Below, one piece after another: positions 24,472-36,100 of a stretch of 64,000 nucleotides of DNA (the first letter of the stretch is position 1; each line of letters starts with the position of its first letter). Position numbers and translations under genes: made by a program. The notes below the pieces were generated by a model. It saw only the letters and a list, made by a program, of their open reading frames with translations. It searched no databases and had not been told where the DNA came from. Location: positions 117,819,001-117,883,000 of the forward strand of contig JAZBRS010000076.1 in NCBI GenBank assembly GCA_037176725.1. The letters are read 5' to 3'. The DNA comes from Posidonia oceanica. Its lineage: Eukaryota > Streptophyta > Magnoliopsida > Alismatales > Posidoniaceae.

Positions 24472-25095
24472 TCAGCCATGCATTGCCATGCTTGAGCGGT
24501 TGAGCCCAAGCATCTTTAGGAATTCTTGCTTGTCATCAACATACTTCTGAGGAGTGGGGCAGCACCGTGTGTACCACTTCACGTGCTTCGCCTCCTGGGA
24601 CTCCCGAGTAGTTGCAGAAAGCCGAGGCGCACTCAGAGACACTTGTCTGCCGATGTAAACCCAATGTGCTATGTACTCTAGGACCATCCGCTCATCTCGG
24701 TCATCGTCTTCCTTGCAAACGCAGATCGGAGGGGTCAGAATTGCATCAGCCTGGACAACTAGCTCCTGATTCAGCAGGCGTGGACAACGATGGATGGGAT
24801 ACAGCACAAATGATGTGGCACCCGCCAGGACGAGCTCAAGGTCACTGTGAGCTGTGCTCATCGCCCGTGCCTTATGAGCTCCAGGCAACTTCGGAACAAA
24901 GTCAAAATCCTGTAGTGATAAGTGTCCCAGACGGAGAACGGAGTCATGAAAGCTCAAACCTGTGAAATCCGTATCACAACAGCAATGGGATGTGAACCAC
25001 CTGTGCAGCAGCAGGGGAGAATCGAAGAATTTCCCTGAACAAGAGGCACTGAAACCTTGAGGCGCCCCAAATCTCATGCCTAAGTTTGATAACAC
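24472..25095 (-). CDS. Hypothetical antisense frame beside the 3' LTR of H
   Basis: This is an open frame of about 190 codons outside the LTR, rich in Leu, Cys and charged residues, ending TGA at 24472. It holds HWVYIGRQVSLSAP and KHVKWYTRCCPTP, vaguely like the end of PMD proteins, but I do not recognise it. The last 15 codons at the N-terminal end fall inside the LTR. Read on the minus strand, the LTR edge at 25051 is immediately followed by TTTCAG|TGCC, an acceptor-like site, so the true exon may begin there. It could be a piece of a second PMD-type gene, or of a captured gene. Confidence 0.35.
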   Translation of the reverse strand: MLSNLGMRFGAPQGFSASCSGKFFDSPLLLHRWFTSHCCCDTDFTGLSFHDSVLRLGHLSLQDFDFVPKLPGAHKARAMSTAHSDLELVLAGATSFVLYPIHRCPRLLNQELVVQADAILTPPICVCKEDDDRDERMVLEYIAHWVYIGRQVSLSAPRLSATTRESQEAKHVKWYTRCCPTPQKYVDDKQEFLKMLGLNRSSMAMHG

Positions 25096-26563
25096 ATCTT
25101 CCTGATATTCCTTGTCTTCTTTAAAGCATCACTAGACCCTATCTAGACTCAGGTTGTTGGCTGTGGCAGAGCTAACTCGCTCGGGCTCGTAACAAGTCTA
25201 AGTACCCTGGGTATCCTTCACTTCAACTCAGATTTAAAATTAGATTTGAGTTAACAGAGATGCTTCCTTGACTTCATAGACTATCTGTAGTTTCCCAGCC
25301 TCCCATCTTGTTTCCTCCGGCAAAAACCCGAGAAAGGGGCTAAAAATGACCTAGGCAAGTTAGTAGCCACCTAGGAAGGTGACTCACATAGTAGCCACCT
25401 AAAGCAGCGACTATAACCATCGCCGTTTTCCGTGCTGACTACTCTAGGTGCTATCCGAGGAGGCAGCTCAGTCAGATGCCATCTCAGGAGGCGAGCTATC
25501 TGGACGTCAACTGGAAAGGCGATTGGACGATCGTGGGTAGTGGTTGCTCCCCACTATCCCCTCAACCCTCAGGCGCCAGCTCACAAGGCGGCTGAACGGT
25601 TGCAGAACCGCCTCGGTCTTCCCACGATCCTTGACCATCAGGCGTCACTCAATGTGGCGACTAGCAATCGTGGCTCCTTTCGAACCGCTTTTCCATAGTT
25701 ATTTCCCACTCCTCCCTCGACCGTTAGGCGCCAGCTCATGCGGTGACTAACAATCGTGGCCTCGTTCTCGGGTCGTCCCATACTTTGACCAAGCGGTTGC
25801 TAGGTTTAGCTGCCACTCCGACCGGCGACTCAAACTAATTACCTTTTTTCTAGAATTTTCTGAACTCCAATCGTCCCTACACCCCTAGAGTCTATAAATA
25901 GACCCCCTAGGCTGGTGGTTTGAGGGTCGGAACTTTAGAAAGAGAAATTCCCCTGGTCGGAATTTTTGAGAGAGAAATCCCCCCCAGAGAGGAATTTCCA
26001 AAAGAGACAGAGCCCTGTCAGTTGTGAGCCACCTTCAGAGAGCTAGATTTCCAATCCAGAAACTCTATCTCCTCTCCCCAATAGGCTACCAACCTGAGCT
26101 TCTACCTCCAATTCGGAAATCCTCAGCTACGCTGGAGCTCCGACCGTGCTTCCTTCTAACCTCATTGCACACAGCACAAGGGTGAAAGGGAGTATCTTCC
26201 TCCAATCTAATTTCTTATTGCATCTCCTTACCTTCCTTAGCATAGGATCATAGCATATGCATACGGGGAACAACCCCTGGTCAGTATTTATTTTCTTTTA
26301 GTCATGTCGTTTCATTCACTTCTGTTACTGACTACTACACCGAAGCTAATTTAAATCTATGTTGTTTTGTTTCGAAGGAAAGGAAGGAATTCACATAGCA
26401 CGAGGAAGCCGCTAGACGACATCCTGCCGTCGATCTAGTGGTCCAAGGACCCACCTCATCATAATCTCCCCCCAGGTGTCTTGTCTGCCCAAAGACGAGT
26501 GGCGATCACAACAAAAGCTGTCGACGTCGTGGAAGCACCCCCCCCCAAAATTCCACATCTATA
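25051..26563 (+). repeat. 3' LTR of element H, lacking its first 45 bp
   Basis: It is collinear with 6151-7682 to the terminal ATCTATA, including the TATA box (25893-25900), subrepeats and C-run. The bases matching 6105-6150 and a polypurine tract are absent: sequence immediately left of GAAACCTTGAGG is unrelated to the 5' LTR. Confidence 0.9.
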
Positions 26564-26568
26564 GTTGT
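26564..26568. repeat. Target-site duplication of element H, right copy (GTTGT)
   Basis: It is identical to 6100-6104. The G pol continues directly after it (CAACATTGGCACAGCTGAAG). Confidence 0.93.
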
Positions 26569-29500
26569 CAACATTGGCACAGCTGAAGATGTCAAAGAGG
26601 TCCGCATCAGCACCCAACTGTCGCCCCAGGCTAAAGTAGAGTTCATTGCATTCCTTAGGGAATATGCAGACGTCTTTGCCTGGAGTTATGATGACATGGT
26701 CGGCCTTGACGTCGAGATAGTAGTGCATAACCTACCACTGAAGCCACATGCGAAGCCAGTGAAGTAGAAGCTAAGGAGATGGCGGCCATAGTGGCTGCTC
26801 AAGATTAAAGAAGAAATCATGAAGCAGTACAATGTCAGCTTCCTTAAGGTCATCCTCTATCCAGAATGGCTTGCAAATGTTGCACCGGTGCCCAAGAAGG
26901 ATGGGCGAGTCCGCATGTGCATCGACTACAGGGACCTGGACAAGGCGAGTCCCAAGGACAATTTCCCACTGCCGCACATTGATGTCCTAGTCGACAACAC
27001 TACAGGGCACAAAATTCTCTCTTTTATGGACGACTTCTCCAGCTATAACCAGATTAGAATGGCAGAAGAAGATATGGAAAAGACATCCTTTATCACTCCC
27101 TGAGGAGTCTTCTGCTATCACGTTATGCCATTTGGATTTAAAAACGCTGGGGTGACCTATCAGAGGGCAATGACAGCACTGTTTCATGACCTTATGCTTA
27201 GGAAGTTGAGGTCTACGTGGATGACATGATTGCTAAGTCTAGAGAGCCCAAGGATCACCATGCCTGCCTCAAGAAGCTCTTCAATCGCCTAAGGAAGTAC
27301 AAGCTCCGCCTCAACCGCAACAAGTGTGTAATTGGCATATCATCTGGGAAGCTCCAGGGATACATTGTCAGCCAAAGGGGAATTGAGGTAGACCCAAGCA
27401 AGGCGAGAGCCATAGTGGAGATGCCACCTCCCAGGACCGAGAAGGAGGTCTGAGGATTGCTGGGGCGGTTGCAATATATCAGTCGATTCATTGCACAGCT
27501 CACGCTCATCTGTGAACCGATATTCAAGCTCTTGAGGAAGAATGCACCGATCGATTGGAGCAAGGAGTGCCAAGCTGCATTTGACAAGATCAAGCAGCTC
27601 CTGATCAAGCCTCCTGTTTTGGTTCCTCCCACGCCAGGGAGACCTCTGATTCTCTACCTTTCTACCATGCAGCATTCCATGGGGTGCAGTCTTGGGCCAA
27701 CATGATGAATCGAGTAGAAAGGAGCGTGCCATTTATTACCTGAGCAAGAAATTCAGTGATTGCAAAGCCAGGTATAGCACCATAGAAAAGACTTGCCTAT
27801 CTCTTGATTGGGCCGCACAGAAGCTAAGGCACTACATGATGGCGTACCCAGTTCAGCTCCTATGCCGGCATGAGCCCATCAAATTCCTCTTTCAAAAGCT
27901 GGCCAAGCTAGGCAGATGTGTCAAGTGGTAGGTGTTACTATCTCATTATGACATCACCTTTGTCACGTAGAAGTCAATGAAGGGCCAGGCCATGGCAGAT
28001 CATCTAGCTGACTTCCCATTGCCTGAATATTAGCCGCTGTAGACACAGTTCCTTGATGAAGACATCCTGTTCGCCATGGAGGATTCCGAGCAGAAGGATC
28101 CCGAAGATGAACTATAGTGGCATCTGTACTTCGATGGCGCAGTCAACAGGAGAGGCAGAGGCATTGGCGTTGTCCTAGCAATGCCACAGGGAGAGCTGAT
28201 CCTATTTGCAAGGAAGATGACATTCCCTTGCACCAATAACAAGGTGGAATACGAAGCCTGCATTCTGGGACTGCAAGTCGCACTCGAGCATGAGGTGCGA
28301 AAGTTGCATGTGCACAGCAATGCCATGCTAGTAATCTCCCAAGTGAATGGCGATTGGAAGACCAAGGATCCCAAGTTGGTACCTTACCATGAGTACCTGC
28401 AAAAGCTGATAGAAGAATTTGAAAGCATCCGCTTCACATACATGAACAGAGCCAGGAACGCCGATGCAGATGCTCTGGCAACCTTAGCATCTTGGCTCTC
28501 CATACCCTGGCAGTGGACGTTTCAGTCACCTGTGTATAACAACCTGCACACTACATGAACATCGAGGAAGTGGATCTAGCAGAGGAACTAGCATGGTACC
28601 ATGATATTAAGGTCTTCTTGGAGTCTGGCAGCCTCCCACCTGGCACCTCAGCAGCAGATAGAAAGACTTTGGCGCATCTAGCGTCGAAGTATGTGCTAGG
28701 AGCAGGGCATCTCTACAGAAGATCATACAACCAGATGCTTGTGCACTGAGTAGGCAAGAAAGAGGCCGACACACTGATGCTCCATGTCCATGCAGGGACC
28801 TACGGTCCTCACATTAACGGTATATTAATGGCTAGGAAGATCATGCTTTAGGGCTACTTCTGGTCAACCATGGAGGTAGATTGCTGCCAATTTGTGTGAA
28901 GATGTCACAACTGTCAGATCCATGGTAATTTAATTCATGCTCCCCCACAGCAGCTCCATAGCATGTCGTCGCCGTGGCCTTTCTCCACCTGGGGGATAGA
29001 CGTCATTGGCGCTATACATGCAACAGCTTCCAACGGTCATCGCTTTATCCTTGTAGCGATCGACTATTTTACCAAATGGGTGGAAGCAGCCTCCTATAAG
29101 ATAGTCACCGCCGCGACTATAGAAAAGTTCATCATAAACAACATCATAGCCCGGTATGGGGGCCCACATGCGCTCATCTTTGATAATGGCTCCAACTTCA
29201 TAGCCAAGAGGATTGAAGACTATCTTCAGAGCTTCAAGATCAGGCATCACCGATCCTTGCCTTACCGGCCGCAGATGAATGGCCCAATAGAGTCTACCAA
29301 TAAGAACCATGTAAAGATCTTAAAAAAGATGGTAGAGACTCACAAGGACTGGCATGACAAGCTTCCATACGCACTCTGGGCGTACAGGACATCAGTCTGG
29401 ACCTCGACAGGAGCAACCCCGTACTCACTAGTGTACGGCATGGAGGTAGTACTGCCTGTTGAAGTAGAGATCCCCTCACTGCAGATCCTATGAGAAGCTG

Positions 29501-29835
29501 AGCTGGAGGAAGCAGAGTGGGTCAAAAACCACTGCATCCAGCTGAACCTGATTGATTAGCATAGGCTGCAAGCCATGCACCATGCTTAGTGTTATAAGAA
29601 GCGATCAGCCAAAGCATACTAGAAGAAGGTCAGGCCCAGAAGCTTCCAGCCAGGGGATATGGTGCTGCAAGCCATTCACCTCCCAGACAACTGAGGTAAA
29701 TTCCGGCCCAACTGGCATGGCCCCTTTCTAATCAAGTGGGTCTTCTCCGGTGCTGCAGCAGTCCTTGAGGAGATGGACTAGGTCGAACAATCAGAACCGG
29801 TCAACTTGTGCTACCTCAAGAAGTACTACCAGTAG
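26569..29835 (+). pseudogene. Right half of element G pol: RT, two RNase H, integrase
   Basis: It aligns throughout with 52005-55269 of element E. RT motifs: CIDYRDLDKASPKDNFPLPHID (26920), FMDDFSSYNQI (27028), YVDD at 27214-27225. RNase H is at 27640-28000 and the second RNase H at 28115-28480 (YFDGAVNRRGRG; NNKVEYEACILGL). The integrase finger and core are at 28770-29480 (GIDVIGAIHA; FDNGSNF; PIESTNK), and the end is LCYLKKYYQ near 29833. Many stops (for example TAG 26766, TAG near 26789, TGA 27101, TGA 27451) and several frameshifts make it the most decayed of the three pol copies. Five bases of flank separate it from an inserted minus-oriented LTR. Confidence 0.92.
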
Positions 29836-29850
29836 CCTGAAGTCGCTGCT

Positions 29851-32800
29851 TGTAGTAATCCCGGTGTTCGGATCGTCCATGCATGATGCCAAAGCTCGCG
29901 TGCATCGATCAGAATCAGGTTCACTATTAGCAGGTGTATCCGAGAAGGAAGACTTGACTCGAAGACACCAAAAAAGGGAAAAAAGAGAAAGATAAGACAA
30001 ATCAGAGTCGCCACCATGTCTATTAAATCGGGAGACAAAGAAAACCAGGGAAATGCATGAAAAGCATGCAAAACCAAGCAAAAGATGCAATGCAGTGCAA
30101 ATGAAATGATATGCAATGATGTGATGATGTGACTCGTGCCTAGGATGAAGGCAATATGGTCATTACGGGCCATAAGAAAGGGTAAGGACTCTTGTTACGT
30201 ACCGGGAAGGTGTTAGGCACCCCCGACACGCCCGAGAATCGGTCTTTCTAGGCTTACGCTCGCATACGCAGGATGATGCATGCTTTGAATGCCTAAGTGC
30301 CATGAATGCCTAATTACATGCTCAAATGTATGCTCTAAGTGATAAAATGCGTGCAAGAAATTAAACATGCAATCTAAGTGCTCAGCAGCACTGCCCGTGT
30401 TCCAAACAAGGGGTGCCCTTGTTCGTGAGAACTCCAACCAGTAAGCATCATTGCCCTAATGCAAATGCAGGCAATAAAACGAAACGGCGTTGAAAACCAT
30501 GCACATGCAAGCGACATGCAAAGGAAAGCAGAAGCAAGCACAGGAAACGATGCAATGCAGGCGATGTGCAAAGGAAAACAAAAGTTGGCACACAAAACGG
30601 TGCAAATGCAAGCACAACAGATGCAGGCACACAAAACAATGCAAATGCAAGTAAAACATATGCGGGTGCACAAAACGATGCTTGCAATGCAAATGACAAG
30701 GCAAATGGTGCTGTGTTGTGATTCAAATGGACTTATCTTGAGAATCTGAGGCCTGGTCTGAGATAACTTTGGTTAGAATGGAAGATCATTCAACCAGGAA
30801 GACCTGGATAGTTAGATCGTGGAAATCCAATGGTCCGATCAAAAGTTATTCAGGTTTCAAGTCAAAAGGCTCAAGGGCCAGAAAAAGTGAACTAAGTAGG
30901 GACCTAGGTGCAAATTACCCATAAGTGTGTGCAAAACAGGGTGTATGCATGCAAAAGATGTTGAGGATGCTTGAAGGAATGCAAGGATGCAAGGTGCCAT
31001 GATATGGGAATGCAAATGCATGCAGAAATGCAATGTAGGGACCTAATGTAATTAAGGAAAACTACAGGGGTCTACATGCAAAATGTCCCTATGTGTGTGC
31101 AAAACAGGGCAAATACATGCAAGAATGATAATGCAACAATACATATGCTGAATGCAAAGCTAACTGGAAAATATGCATGCAAAAATGCAAGAAAAGGACC
31201 TAAATGTAATTTAGAAAACATGCAAGACCTAAATGCAATGCAAAAGAAGCATGCAAGTGTGCAAAAGTTGAAAACAAGGACTGACATGCAATTTTGCAAA
31301 ACCATGGGGCTTTTAAAACAGGACAATGTGGTTTGAAATGCAACTAACATGGCATTTAAATGCATGAAGGACTAAAATGCAAATAAAACATGTTATTGGA
31401 CTAAATAGCAATGTAATATGGTTTAAAACATGATTTAAATGAATGATTGAATGCAGACTAGACTGATATGCAATTATGACATTTTTCTGGATTTTTCTGC
31501 AATGCAATATAGTTTTAAAACAGAGATTAAATGAAAACTATAACTGAACGGGACTGATGTGCAAATAAAATAAAAGATAGGGTCTAGAACGCAATGTAAT
31601 AAGGTAAACATGATATTTAAATGATTTCAATCAACTGCAGGAGGACTAAGATGCAAATAAAATAACTTGGAGGGCTTTTATGCAATGTAGTATGATAAAG
31701 CTGTAAATTAAATGATTTTTCAATTGAACAGAGGACTGATATGTAATTTTTGTGAAATCATGGACTAAAATGCAATGTAATAAGATATTAAATGATGTGA
31801 TGAATGAACAGAGGACTGAAATGCAAATAAAATAAATTTCAAAAGTTAAAAGCAATGTAATAAGATAAAAACATGAAATTAAATGACTTTAACAACTGCA
31901 GGACTTAAATGTAAAGAAAATAAGTTACTAGACTAAAACTAAATGACATTAAAAGATTTTGAACTGCAGCAAGACTGAAGTGCAATAAAAAGAAGTAACA
32001 GCGGAGCTCTGTAAGAAGCTTCTGAAGGTGGTCCGGCTGCTGGAGGCGACAGTGGCACAAGGGGAGCATAGGGCTGTGCTCCTGGGACCTTGGCAGAGCT
32101 CTAGGGACGATCGGCGGAGCTGGAGCGGGCTGGAAGCGCAACAGCGCAGAATCAGCTCGCCGAAGAAGACGACCTCGCGGCGGAGTTGACTTGCCGGCCC
32201 AATTCCCTAAACTAGTTTCTAACTGCCTAGGAAGCACTAGAAGGCTAAACCTAAGCTAAAGGTGAAGAGAATTACCTGTTTGGGCGGCTGGAGGAGTCCC
32301 CCGACCTCAGTGGGTCGCGCAGTTGCAGGTGGAGGTCGCGACAGCGCTGCGGGCGTCCTTGGCGAGCAGCGGCGGTAGGGACAGGTTGCTGGTGCTCCTC
32401 CGGATCTCAGGGGCCGAACAGAAGTGAGTTTGCTGGCTTGCAGGTGGAGATGGCTTTTTGGGTGCTGCACTAAGGTGGTTGGGTCACTGGGGTGGTCTGT
32501 CGCTCTCCGGGCTGAAGGAACACCTCTGGTGGCTTGGTGGAACTTCTGTGAAGGTGTAGGAAGGGTCGAATTGGGGTGGAGGCTGTTCTGGAGTGAGGTG
32601 GAGAAGTTGGAGGTTTTCGAGCAGATTCTGGGCGTAGGTGTTTGTCGTGGAACTAGGGATGCACAGGGTGTGTCGGGCTGGATGGAGGGATGGCTTGGGA
32701 AGGTGGATGCTCAGGGAGTGTTGTGGAGGATTTTGGGAGGTTGGTGCGGGCTGTGGGGTGAGAATTTTCAGAGGAAGGGGTGTTCTGGGTGTGAAGGAGG

Positions 32801-33192
32801 AAGTTGGGTGTTTGGAGTTGGTTTCTGGGTCTGGGATGCACAAGGAGGGAGGAGGAGATTCTGGTTGCTTGGGGTTGGTTCTGGGGAGTGGAATGCAAGA
32901 GTTTTGGGAGCTGGATATGGAGTTGCAGAGGTTCGAAGGGATTTGAATTTTGAAGAAGGAGGGGGAAGGGAAGCTCTAGATTCTCTCGCTCTCTCAATTG
33001 CACAAAAACGGTGTGGAAGGAGAACGAGGAGGTGCTGGTTTTATCTGGAGGGGGGCACTCGAGTGAAGTGTTTGAAATGCTGGCCTGGTGGAAGTGACTG
33101 GAAGGAGGAAGCTGTGAGGGGAAGCTTCATCGGACGGGACGCGTGACAAGCCCAGGTAGTAACTGCCGCAGATGGTGTCGGCGAAGGACGGG
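29851..33192 (-). mobile_element. Partial family-L LTR, minus orientation, interrupted at 33192
   Basis: Read on the minus strand it ends ...GATTACTACA at 29851, as the other L LTRs do. No primer-binding site lies to its left, so this is the outer end of a 3' LTR inserted just behind element G integrase (candidate target duplication CTGCT at 29846). It carries the conserved cytosine-rich block (30200-30260), a degraded minisatellite (about 30560-30690), the T-rich middle part (reverse complement), and a GC-rich part matching about 370-1700. A second L LTR is inserted at 33193, and the remaining part must lie beyond the window. Confidence 0.82.
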
Positions 33193-36100
33193 TGTAGTAA
33201 TCCTAATCAGAATCAGGCTTACTATTAGCGGCGATGATCCGAGGAGGAGGGCTCAACTCGAAAACACTTAAAATAGAGGAGAAAAGGTAAGAAAAGAAAA
33301 AGATAAGACAAATCAGAGTCGCCACCGTGTCTATTATCGGGAGACAAGGAAAACCGGGGGAAATGCATGAATTAACACGCAAAACCAAGCAAGAAATGCA
33401 AAGCAAAGCAATGCAAAGGAAAACAAATGCAAATACATGCAAATGAGATGACTCATGCCTAGGATAAGGGCGATATGGTCATTACGGGCCAAAAGACTGG
33501 GCAAGGACTCCTGTTACGTGCGGGGAAGGTGTTAGGCACCCCCGACACGCCCGAGAATCGGTCTTTCTAGGCTTACGCTCGCATACGCAGGGAAATGCAG
33601 ATTTGAATGCCTAAATGCCAATGAATGCCTGAATGAATGCTCATAGGTGTGCTCTAAGTGGTGGGATGCAATGCAAGGAAAGTAAACGTGCAGTCTAAGC
33701 GCTCAGCAACGCTGTCTGTGTTCCGAACCGGGCGAAACCGGGCTCGTGAGAACTCCAGGCAGTAAGCATCACTGCCCTATATGCAAATGCAGGCGAAAAA
33801 GCAAAACGACGATAAAACCAAGCAATGCAGGCGACATGCAAGAGAAAATGGCGTAAAACACGCGAAACAATGCAAGAAACGAGAGCGGCACGCAAAACGG
33901 TGCAAGAAAACAAGATCGGCACACAAAACAATGCCAGAAACAAAGCGGACACGCGAAACGGTGCCAAAAGCGAAGTGGGCACGCAAAACGATGCCAAAAA
34001 CAAAGCGGGCATGCGAAACGGTGCCAAAGACAAAGCGGGCACGCAAAACGGTGCCAAAACAAAGCGGGCACGCGAAACGGTGCCAAAAGCGAAGCGGGCA
34101 CGCAAAACGGTGCCAAAAGCGAAGTGGGCACGCAAAACGGTGCTAAAAGCGAAGTGGGCACGCAAAACGGTGCCAAAAGCGGCGAAATAAAACCTCGGCA
34201 AAACCATGCAGATGCAAATGCAAAGAGAGAGGACAAGAGAAGTGAAAGGAGAGGCAAACAGTGTGTGTGTGAGAACAGGCACTGTTTAAGGGCCACGTAG
34301 AGTAGGTGTGAAGACCTACACTGGGGAGAACAAGCAAGTGGAGGGATTACCACCGCTTTGTGACTGTTTTCCACTAAACCGCTCCACGATGTGTCTCACA
34401 CGCTGCCCAAAGCTCGCGGTGCGATCGGATCATGGAAAAGGTGGAAGAAAGTCGCAATAAGTGGTGAATCCAGGGGAAACACAACACAAAACACTTGGGA
34501 ATACGCGAAAGGAGGAACGGAATTGATAGATAAGAGGAGGAAGTCCTATTCTACATGTTCGAGGAAACAAAAAGTGAAAACGATGCATGCAATGCAAATG
34601 GTATGCAAATGAATGCTATGCAGGTGTTCAGAAGGACTTACCTGGAAAATCTACGGCCTGATCTGAAATCTGCTTGGTCCATGCTGAAGAGTGCTTCACC
34701 GGGGTCGTCCAGGTAGCTTGTTTGAGAAGATCCAACGGTCTGATTGGAAGATATCCTAGCTTCAAGGCAGAGGGGCCAGAATAGGGGAGAAGAATAGATC
34801 TAAGTGTACAGGGGGTCCTAGGGGTGTGCAAACAGGTCCTCCCATGTGAATGGGAGCTAACGATGCTTGAGTGTGTGCAAAGGATGCAAAAAGCTAGAAT
34901 GCATGAGTGCAATGCATGCAGAATGCAAGAAAAGGCTTAAGGGGGATTTTTCAGGAAAATGGGGACCTAGATGCAATTTTTGAAAAGATGGGGGTCTAAA
35001 TGCAAAGATTTTGAAAAGTTTGGGGCCTCCATGCAAGGGTTTTGAAAAAAGGAGGGTCTGCGTGCGATTTTACAAAAGACAGGGTCTAAAATGCAATTTT
35101 CCATGAGGAGTATGCATCAGGGCAAGTTTTGAAATCATGTGGCAAGTTAGAATGCAATTTTGAAATCATTAGGGTCCAAAATGTAATTTTTCCAGCAAAA
35201 CAGGGGTCTAGTGGGTCTGGGAATGCAGATGGGGGACCTATATGCAATTTTCCAAACATGCAGGGTCTAAAATGCAATTTTATAAGTAAAATATGCATTA
35301 AAATGATTTTTATAAGCATGCAAAGGACCTATGTGCAATTTTTAAATCATGCAGGGGAAAAAATGCAATTTTATAAGCAAAATATGCATTAAAAAGACAG
35401 ACAGAGGATTGGTATGCAATTTTCAAATTATGCAGGGTCAAAAATGCAATTTTTGAAGCAAAATATGCATTTAAATGACTACTGTGCATTGAGGATGGAC
35501 CTATATGCAAAAATAAAAAAACAGAGGGAAAATAATGCAATGCAGTAAGCAAAAATTGAAAAATAACAGCTAAGTTAACAGGACAGAGGGCTAATGTGCA
35601 AATACAGAAAGCACTGAGGACCTAAAATGCAATTTTATATGGCTAACTTAGAGAATTAAATCAGATTAATTAACTATAGGACTAACATGCAATAATCAAA
35701 AGCTGGAGGGCCAAAATCAAACTTATTACTGAAGGAAAGCACAGTAAAAGGACTGACATGCAAATAAAGAAAACCACATATTTTTCATGCAATTTTATAT
35801 GGTTTCAGTTCAGAAATAAACAGATTTAATCAAATGAAGGACCTGAACGCAAATAAGCAAGAACTGAGACCAAAATGCAATATTTGGCAAAATAGCAAAG
35901 ATAACGAAAAATAAAAGCATAGTAAATCTGCAGATCGTCGACCACTGTAGCAAATGCTACCAGTGGCCGACGGAGGAAGAAAAGGGGTGCTGGTGAGGCG
36001 TAGTCCGGCGGGCGAGCTTCTCCAGAGCTTGACGGAGACCGGGGCAGCATCGGCGAGCAGCGACGCTGCCTGGAGCAGACCGGAGGAGTCGCCGGAGATC

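Larger units (their letters stand above)
6105..26563 (+). mobile_element. Element H: Tat-lineage Ty3/gypsy retrotransposon, 20.5 kb, with antisense gene
   Basis: Boundaries rest on the GTTGT duplication, on LTR termini forming an inverted repeat (TGTAGAT ... ATCTACA, the right end now ATCTATA), and on the interrupted pol of element G on both sides. Order: 5' LTR, 1.4-kb leader, gag, extra protease-like domain, protease, G-patch and acidic linker, RT, RNase H, second RNase H, integrase, 1.5-kb spacer, nine-exon gene on the minus strand, a further minus-strand frame, 3' LTR. Two RNase H domains and an extra gene between integrase and the 3' LTR are typical of the Tat lineage. The LTRs differ at about 7 of 165 positions at 6151-6315 by eye, so the insertion is older than element E. 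The first 45 bp of the 3' LTR and the polypurine tract are missing. All reading frames are broken. Confidence 0.93.

Noticed and set aside
26459..26728. Minus-strand frame across the H right boundary
   Set aside because: It spans the LTR end, target duplication and G pol in antisense; an accident of composition.
32424..33146. A 240-codon Gly/Trp-rich plus-strand frame in the LTR
   Set aside because: Reverse strand of the LTR's pyrimidine-rich part, not preserved in the related stretch at 36600-37130.
33695..34374. Open frames of about 195-201 codons on the minus strand and 121 on the plus strand
   Set aside because: Same minisatellite in the reversed LTR.
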